Notes under the pieces: model-generated
What the model saw: the letters and a program-made list of their open reading frames with translations, nothing else
Databases searched by the model: none
Told to the model about the DNA's origin: nothing
Shown here: positions 59,901-64,000 of the stretch, piece by piece
Position numbering within the stretch: the first letter of the stretch is position 1
Layout of the letters: every line of letters begins with the position of its first letter
Origin: Kitasatospora phosalacinea
GTDB taxonomy: Bacteria; Actinomycetota; Actinomycetes; Streptomycetales; Streptomycetaceae
NCBI RefSeq assembly: GCF_030268885.1
Contig: NZ_BSSA01000011.1
Span: 164,153 to 228,152 of the forward strand
DNA: 64,000 bases
Reading direction: 5' to 3'
Made by a program: the position numbers and the translations under genes

Positions 59901-60532
59901 TCGCGCCAGTGGTAGATCGGCTCGGCGAGCACGTCGACCCGGCGGGCCAGGAAGTGGTGCGGCACGCTGACCGGCGCGTCCTCGTACAGGATGCCCTCGG
60001 GGTACAGCACGCCCGCCTCGTCGAAGAAGGAGCGGCGGTAGACCTTGTTCCAGGCGGTGCGGTCGGTGATCAGCGCCGGGATCTCGGTGATGTGGGTGCG
60101 CAGCCGGGTCGCCGCGAACGGCTTGCGGTGGCCGCCGGACTGGTAGTGGCCGACCGCGCGGAAGCGCAGCACGTTGCCGGTGCAGAAGTCCGAGCCGGTC
60201 TCGTCCAGGGTGCCGATCATCAGCTCGTACGCGGACGGCGGCATGGTGTCGTCGCTGTCGACGAAGGCCAGGAACTCGCTGCCCTCGGAGATGTTCCGGT
60301 AGCCGGTGTTGCGGGCCGCCCCCAGGCCCTTGTTCACCTGCTGCACCAGACGGAACCGGGCGTCCTTGGCGGCGTAGGCCCGCGCGATCTCCGCGCTGGA
60401 GTCCTTGGACCCGTCGTCGACCATCACGCACTCGAAGTCCGCGAAGGTCTGGGCGGCGATGGAGTCCAGGCACTCCTCGAGGTAGCGCTCGACGTTGTAG
60501 ATCGGGACGACGACGGAGAGACGGGGGGCCAT
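56951..60532 (-). CDS. GT2 glycosyltransferase fused to a CDP-glycerol transferase-like domain
   Basis: This 1,193-aa bifunctional protein starts with a GT-A glycosyltransferase 2 domain (residues 4-~220, LSVVVPIYNVE, DDGSKD, FVDSDDT). A middle section of beta-sandwich-type repeats (~390-800) resembles the paralogue at 54305, and the C-terminal ~370 residues form a TagF/TagB-like domain (VLVTDYSASVFDFVNTGRP). In this domain the usual WHG(T)PLK motif reads WQGVPLK, so the expected catalytic His is Gln; the second His motif (VRSHE) is kept. It probably builds or decorates a phosphodiester-linked wall polymer. The ATG at 60532 begins the GT2 domain exactly. Confidence 0.85.
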   Translation of the reverse strand: MAPRLSVVVPIYNVERYLEECLDSIAAQTFADFECVMVDDGSKDSSAEIARAYAAKDARFRLVQQVNKGLGAARNTGYRNISEGSEFLAFVDSDDTMPPSAYELMIGTLDETGSDFCTGNVLRFRAVGHYQSGGHRKPFAATRLRTHITEIPALITDRTAWNKVYRRSFFDEAGVLYPEGILYEDAPVSVPHHFLARRVDVLAEPIYHWREREVGEMSITQMKTNPKGVIDRVKSMELVREWLSAQSDPKFRKYLRTYDENNLVEEIPMFFGSVLENDPEYNAAYLESVGRLLRAIGPEQVRKLRAPLRLKYHLTLQNRLEELIEQLRFEKDSNGAAPARGLLRPYADYPFLRGGRKSVPADVLRLKNALVMRSRLYEARWEGGRLKLSGHAFPEHLGAEHKHDMVKALVLREAKGRGVVAVQTKVQYSPEATASSPHDLYSCDWAGFSASIDPQRLKSRGAWKEGSWRVLVAGVGKGGVYKGRVSVGWHDRNEYPPVHWVEDDVRIVPWSRDGHLLLRVERVRARAVSASVQDGVLELRGLVRSGPDLAGAELKFKHVESDRVLFTELELGTPAGRDLPFTAQVRLSELAAVQGAWAALDPTAEERTRDRWDLELKLTDGSGLPVVLDDRTAPVQLHVPLPGGGRALYAKPSPSGYLQLCDQVLQPVIEEVACATDGEGFVLSGSFPLPGTHRYELVIRHPKRQEEHAYPMEIADGRFRAALPAVPTASFAGRVPLHKGTWTVLFRPVGAPIDSLWPAAVLSDRTFDALPMEVEARGKKVALERRLFDTLALESHDPLTSAERSGYRQRQLRLGFAAAQEAPLTDTVLYHTVREDWWTVDGGLYGDSPRAVHEELVRRGLPLRHLWTSDDLQAELPQTAECVRHRSPEWFEALATAKYVVTSTHLPTYFRRRPGQVVLQTWQGVPLKRIGTDFEKVWFTDSGYLKHLKEEVPQWSLLTAGNRWSVPVLRRAFGYEGKVLESGSPRNDLLFAADREKTAERVREQLGLPEGKQVVLYAPTFREDRRLPDGGYQFNLQLDLEAARAALGEDQVLLVRSHEVVRGQIAEAGNGYVWDVSTYPDTAELLLVADVLVTDYSASVFDFVNTGRPVLFFTYDLEHYRDNLRGFSLDFEAQAPGPLLRTSAEVVAALRDVPRIAAEYADKYAAFREAYADLDDGRASARVVDALLAEGGA

Positions 60533-60673
60533 CGGAAGCGCAGTGCCTTTCCTCGGAGGGTGCGGCCGGCGGGTCCGTCGAAACGTGCGAAAGCGGACGG
60601 TCACCGGCGGCGATCCTACCTCTCCGGGCTTGCTAGTCTGCGCCAGGCCAGGTCGGGTCGGGAGAGTGAAGAG

Positions 60674-61672
60674 ATGCCGCGGTTCAGTGTGGTGGTGCCG
60701 GTGCACGCCGTCGAGGAGTACCTCCCGGAGTGCCTGGAGTCGGTGCTGGCGCAGTCCTTCGCGGATTTCGAACTGATCGCGGTGGACGACCGCTCGCCCG
60801 ACGGCTGCGGCGCCCTCCTGGACGCGGCGGCCGCCCGCGACCCGCGGGTCACCGTCCGGCACCTGCCCGAGAACGTCGGCCTCGGACCGGCCCGCAACGC
60901 GGGCGCGGAACTCGCCACCGGCGACTACCTGCTCTTCCTGGACAGCGACGACACCCTCACCCCCGGCCTGCTCGCCGCCCTCGACGCCCGGCTGCGCGCC
61001 ACCGACGACCCCGACCTGCTGGTGTTCGACTACGCCCGCACCCACTGGGACGGCCGGGTGACCCGCTCCTCCTCCGCCCCCGTCTTCGCCCGGCCCGGCC
61101 CCGAGGTGTTCACCCTGGACGAGCGGCCCGACCTGCTCGACCTGCTGCAGGTCGCCTGGAACAAGGCGTACCGCCGCGGCTTCCTGACCGAGCACGGCCT
61201 GTCCTTCCCGCCCGGCTACTACGAGGACACCCCGTTCACCTACCCGGCGCTGCTCGCCGCCGGGCGGATCGCCCTGCTCGACGCCGTCGGCGTCCACTAC
61301 CGGCAGCGCCGCGAGGGCGGCAACATCCTCGCCACCGCCTCCCGCAAGCACTTCGACGTGTTCGCCCAGTACGACCGGGTGTTCGCCTTCCTCGACGCCC
61401 GCCCCGACCTGGACCGCTGGCGCCCCGTCGTCTACCGGATGATGCTCGGCCACCTCACCACCGTGGTCTCCAAGCCCGGCCGCGTCCCGGCCGGGGACCG
61501 CCGCGAGTTCTTCCGCCGCGCCGCCGAGCACTGCGCCCGGCACCGCCCCGCCGGCCACCGGCCCGCCCCCGGTCGGCAGGGGCTGCGCGGCGAACTGCTC
61601 GCCCGCGGCAACTACCTCGGCTTCCAGGGCCTGCGGGTGCTGGCCCGGGCCCGCCGGGCCGTCCGGCGCTGA
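60674..61672 (+). CDS. GT2-family glycosyltransferase (wall polymer)
   Basis: This 332-aa glycosyltransferase has the GT-A core FSVVVPVHAVEEYL (4-17), DDRSPDG and the metal-binding LDSDDT (~92-97), plus a C-terminal ~100 residues that are positively charged and may touch the membrane. The N-terminal 90 residues closely resemble those of the divergent GT2 fusion (PECLESVLAQSFADFE versus EECLDSIAAQTFADFE), so the pair arose by duplication. The ATG follows gaagag; the start matches the family. It likely adds a sugar or polyol unit to the same glycopolymer. Confidence 0.9.
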   Translation: MPRFSVVVPVHAVEEYLPECLESVLAQSFADFELIAVDDRSPDGCGALLDAAAARDPRVTVRHLPENVGLGPARNAGAELATGDYLLFLDSDDTLTPGLLAALDARLRATDDPDLLVFDYARTHWDGRVTRSSSAPVFARPGPEVFTLDERPDLLDLLQVAWNKAYRRGFLTEHGLSFPPGYYEDTPFTYPALLAAGRIALLDAVGVHYRQRREGGNILATASRKHFDVFAQYDRVFAFLDARPDLDRWRPVVYRMMLGHLTTVVSKPGRVPAGDRREFFRRAAEHCARHRPAGHRPAPGRQGLRGELLARGNYLGFQGLRVLARARRAVRR

Positions 61673-61758
61673 GACCTGCCGTCCGGCGCCGGGCCCCGTC
61701 GGCCGACGCGCCGCCCGGCTCCGCCCCCGGCGACCCGGGCGGCGGTATACAGCCAAGG

Positions 61759-62703
61759 GTGGACTTCCTCACCAAGCTGCCCGTGGTCGGCCCGCCGGTC
61801 GCCCGCCTGCTGCGCAGCCGCCCCTACCGGGTGTACCTGCTGTTCGACGACGTCCAGGGCAACCGGCTGGCCGGCGCGGTCACCTTCTTCGGCTTCCTGG
61901 CCCTGTTCCCGCTGCTCACCGTGGCCCTGGCGATCGCCCTGGCCACCCTCTCCGACGCCCGGGTCCACCAGCTCCAGGACAAGATCACCGAGCAGCTGCC
62001 CGGCCTCGCCGACTCGCTCGACCTGAACGCCATGGTCGCCAACGCGGGCACCGTCGGGCTGGTCTCCGGCGCGCTGCTGCTGGTCTCCGGCCTCGGCTGG
62101 GTCGACACCATGCGCGGCGCGGTGCGCACCGTGTGGCGGCTGCCGGACGACGGCGGCAACCCGGTCCTGGTCAAGGCCCGCGACTGCGTGGTGCTGCTCG
62201 GCCTCGGCCTGGTCTGCCTGGCCTCGCTGGCCGCCTCCGCGGCCGCCACCACCCTCGCCCACCGGCTCGCCGACGGCCTCGGCCTGCACGGCGGGGCGGC
62301 CCGCTGGCTGCTGTCCGCCCTGGGCTTCCTGATCGCGGTCTGCGCCGACCTGCTGCTGTTCGCCTACCTGCTCGGCCCGTTCCCGCGGATCCGCGGCCAG
62401 CGCCGCCGCGCCCTGCTGGAGGGCGCGCTGATCGGCGCGGTCGGCTTCGAACTGCTGAAGCTGCTGCTCTCCTCGTACCTGGGCTCGGTGGCCGGCCGCA
62501 GCCTGTACGGGGCGTTCGGCGTGCCGGTGGCGCTGCTGCTGTGGATCGACTTCGTCACCCGGCTGCTGATGTACTGCGCGGCCTGGACGGCCCTGGCCGA
62601 TCCGGAGGAGGCCAGGCTGCGCGCCGTCCGGCAGGCCGAGACGGCCCTCGAAACCGCTGGGAAGACATCGGCCCCAGCCACTGTCCGGCATCCGGACGAG
62701 TGA
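61759..62703 (+). CDS. YihY/BrkB-family membrane protein
   Basis: This 314-aa protein has six membrane helices between residues ~30 and ~285, with the conserved DDVQGNRLAGAVTFFGFLALFPLL at the start and GxxxY...LLWIDFVTRLLMYCAAW near the end. The YihY/BrkB family is widespread and its function is unsettled; the old link to RNase BN has been withdrawn. The GTG start at 61759 lies 8 nt after TATACA (61746-61751), with only AAGG nearby, so initiation may be leaderless. Confidence 0.88.
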   Translation: MDFLTKLPVVGPPVARLLRSRPYRVYLLFDDVQGNRLAGAVTFFGFLALFPLLTVALAIALATLSDARVHQLQDKITEQLPGLADSLDLNAMVANAGTVGLVSGALLLVSGLGWVDTMRGAVRTVWRLPDDGGNPVLVKARDCVVLLGLGLVCLASLAASAAATTLAHRLADGLGLHGGAARWLLSALGFLIAVCADLLLFAYLLGPFPRIRGQRRRALLEGALIGAVGFELLKLLLSSYLGSVAGRSLYGAFGVPVALLLWIDFVTRLLMYCAAWTALADPEEARLRAVRQAETALETAGKTSAPATVRHPDE

Positions 62704-62791
62704 CTATGATCCCGCTCACACCCCGTCCGGCTTCGGCCGCCGACCGCACCCCGCGGCGTCCCGCACGCCCGGCCCGCACCCAGGAGACCGT

Positions 62792-63652
62792 GTGTCCGCT
62801 CTAGACACCAGCGCCGCTCCCACCGCCCCTGCCACCCCGGACGACGTGCCCGGCTGGTTCTTCCGGGTCGACCAGGAGGTGTTCTCCCACCTACTGGACC
62901 GGCAGACCGCCGCCGGGACCAGCGGTGACCTGCTGGAGATGGGCGCCTACCTGGGCCGCTCGGCGATCCTGCTCGGCAACCACCTGCAGAGCGGCGAGAC
63001 CTTCACGGTCTGCGACCTGTTCGACCTCGACGCGCCCGACGACGAGAACTCCGCCGAGATGAGCATGTCCTACCGCGACACCCTCACCCGGCGCGCCTTC
63101 GAGGCCAACTACCGGGCCTTCCACGCCGAGCTCCCGGTGATCGTCCAGGCCCCCACCTCGGTGCTCTCCGACGGCCGGATCGCCGCCGACAGCTGCCGCT
63201 TCGTCCACATCGACGCCTCCCACCTGTACGAGCACGTGGCGGGCGACATCCTGGTCGCCCGCGACGCGCTGGCCAAGAACGGCGTCGTCGCCCTCGACGA
63301 CTACCGCGCCCCGCACACCCCCGGCGTGGCCGCCGCGGTCTGGGAGGCCGTGTTCACCCTCGGGCTGCGGCCGGTGCTGATGACCCCCGAGAAGTTCTAC
63401 GGCACCTGGGGCGACCCGGAGGCCGTCCGCGCCGACCTGCTCGCCCGGGACTGGCGGGCCGAGGGCTTCCGGCTCGACGAGGAGCGCCTCGCCGGGCAGG
63501 TCTGCCACCGCCTCGCCTGGGACGAGCCGGAGGCGCCCCCGCAGGCCCGCCGGCCGCGCTCGCTGTCCCGCCGGGTCGCCCTCGACGTGCTGCCGCCGTT
63601 CGCCACCCGCGCGGTCCGCCGCGCCCTGCGCAGCGGGCGCAAGGCCGCCTGA
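62792..63652 (+). CDS. Class I SAM-dependent methyltransferase
   Basis: This 286-aa protein has a Rossmann methyltransferase domain (about residues 30-215) with GDLLEMGAYLGRSAILL (motif I), TVCDLFDLD, and FVHIDASHLYEHVAGDIL, which matches the DxSHxYExVxxD pattern of Methyltransf_24 enzymes that act on sugars or natural products. AGGAG lies 5 nt before the GTG start. Following the envelope genes, it may methylate the wall glycopolymer; the acceptor is unknown. Confidence 0.88.
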   Translation: MSALDTSAAPTAPATPDDVPGWFFRVDQEVFSHLLDRQTAAGTSGDLLEMGAYLGRSAILLGNHLQSGETFTVCDLFDLDAPDDENSAEMSMSYRDTLTRRAFEANYRAFHAELPVIVQAPTSVLSDGRIAADSCRFVHIDASHLYEHVAGDILVARDALAKNGVVALDDYRAPHTPGVAAAVWEAVFTLGLRPVLMTPEKFYGTWGDPEAVRADLLARDWRAEGFRLDEERLAGQVCHRLAWDEPEAPPQARRPRSLSRRVALDVLPPFATRAVRRALRSGRKAA

Positions 63653-63679
63653 CGCACCGCCCGGCCCCTCCCGCCCGCC

Positions 63680-63875
63680 AGGCCCCCTCGTTCGGGTCTC
63701 GTCGGACCAGCGCGCGGCGTCGGGCGCCCGGCTGGGAGTGCCGGCGGAACAGCCTCGTACTGGGTGTACTCGGGTGTTCCGCCGGTGCCTCCGAGGGGGC
63801 ACCTCCCAGCCCCCTGGGGGCTGGGGGAGGGATGCCCGGCGGTGTGCGCCCGGCAAGCTCCGAACGAGGGGGCCT
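63680..63875. repeat. ~196-bp structured element with 16-bp terminal inverted repeats
   Basis: Left arm aggccccctcgttcgg (63680-63695) and right arm ccgaacgagggggcct (63860-63875) are exact reverse complements. Inside are a long imperfect hairpin (ggctgggagtgcc 63730-63742 with ggcacctcccagcc 63798-63811, plus a ggcggaac/gttccgcc inner stem), a gtac-tgggt-gtac dyad and an agccccc/gggggct hairpin. I see no target duplication at the ends. The size and layout suggest a MITE-like or other dispersed element. Confidence 0.7.
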
Positions 63876-63902
63876 AGAAGTCTGATGAAGATCTTCTTGC
63901 TG

Positions 63903-63932
63903 GGAGGGCTGTCCCGGTTGGGATAGCCCTCC
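63903..63932. terminator. Terminator at the end of the window
   Basis: Stem ggagggctgtccc (63903-63915) with gggatagccctcc (63920-63932), one G-U pair and the loop ggtt. It lies directly downstream, on the minus strand, of the partial gene that ends at 63937. Confidence 0.65.
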
Positions 63933-63936
63933 TGCG

Positions 63937-64000
63937 CTATGCGGTTGTGGGAGTGATGGTCCAGGTGTCGCCCGCGCGGGTAAGCCCGAGGCTGATCAGT
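63937..64000 (-). CDS. 3' end of a minus-strand gene (truncated by window edge)
   Basis: Reading the minus strand from the window edge gives about 20 in-frame residues (LISLGLTRAGDTWTITPTTA) followed by TAG, five bases before a terminator hairpin. The fragment is too short to name. Confidence 0.4.
   Translation of the reverse strand, partial: LISLGLTRAGDTWTITPTTA

Noticed and set aside
56936..60600. A plus-strand open frame of over 1,200 codons upstream of the GT2 gene at 60674
   Set aside because: It is the complement of the GT2-glycerophosphotransferase gene. Only the last 332 codons, after the ATG at 60674, encode a recognisable protein.
63738..63926. A 62-codon open frame inside the structured repeat at the window end
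   Set aside because: It lies within the inverted-repeat element and has no ribosome site or domain; it is more likely a by-product of the repeat.

Overview
The window is very GC-rich, uses GTG starts freely, and has long spurious open frames opposite most real genes. Together with the gene set (guaA, pcrA, icmB-like, sucCD, purNH, folD, DUF3017, mdh, trpS, many two-component systems), this points to a chromosomal segment of a Streptomycetaceae actinomycete (Streptomyces, Kitasatospora or a close relative). I see no rRNA, tRNA, CRISPR array, intact insertion sequence or prophage. Synteny and family assignments come from reading the sequence and remembered family features, not from database searches.

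Layout. 1-6.4 kb: the C-terminal part of a membrane Ser/Thr kinase, a succinic-semialdehyde dehydrogenase with a GMC flavoprotein, and a zinc-ribbon membrane protein. 6.4-9.9 kb: a 0.7-kb non-coding stretch, guaA, and a DoxX-Rieske fusion. 9.9-13.8 kb: two divergent PspC-domain transcription units, one a LiaF-like membrane protein with a small partner, the other a PspC-domain histidine kinase with a NarL-type regulator, sharing a 134-bp promoter region with a palindrome. 14-22.2 kb: envelope or polysaccharide genes (acyltransferase, PIG-V-like and GT39-like enzymes, a giant membrane protein, a dolichol-phosphate-mannose-synthase-like GT2). 22.3-25.5 kb: pcrA and a stand-alone B12-binding subunit.

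25.5-34.6 kb holds the most unusual block: DUF5691, a 47-aa mini-protein, a SWIM zinc-finger protein, a MerR regulator with a small membrane protein, then a MoxR AAA+ ATPase, a DUF5682 protein and a VWA protein. Its core parts match the uncharacterised E. coli yehLMPQ cluster. 34.9-37.1 kb: sucCD with a Crp-like site upstream. 37.1-40.0 kb: a LuxR-HTH/sigma-like/transmembrane fusion and a DUF6350 membrane protein. 40.0-44.8 kb looks like an accessory insert: tandem and inverted repeats, an ABC exporter, a two-component system and a Pro-rich membrane protein. 45.1-54.3 kb: purN-purH, an RDD protein, folD-DUF3017, mdh with a palindromic operator candidate, a CNNM/CorC protein, and trpS coupled to a 2'-5' RNA ligase-like protein.

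54.3-63.7 kb: cell-wall glycopolymer genes, namely two large CDP-glycerol glycerophosphotransferase-type proteins (one fused to a GT2 domain), a free GT2, a YihY/BrkB membrane protein and a SAM methyltransferase. The last 350 bp hold a ~196-bp structured inverted-repeat element and the 3' end of a further gene on the minus strand.

Several genes appear to be read from leaderless transcripts (a -10 hexamer exactly 6 nt before the start codon), and convergent gene pairs are separated by strong, sometimes perfectly palindromic, bidirectional terminators.
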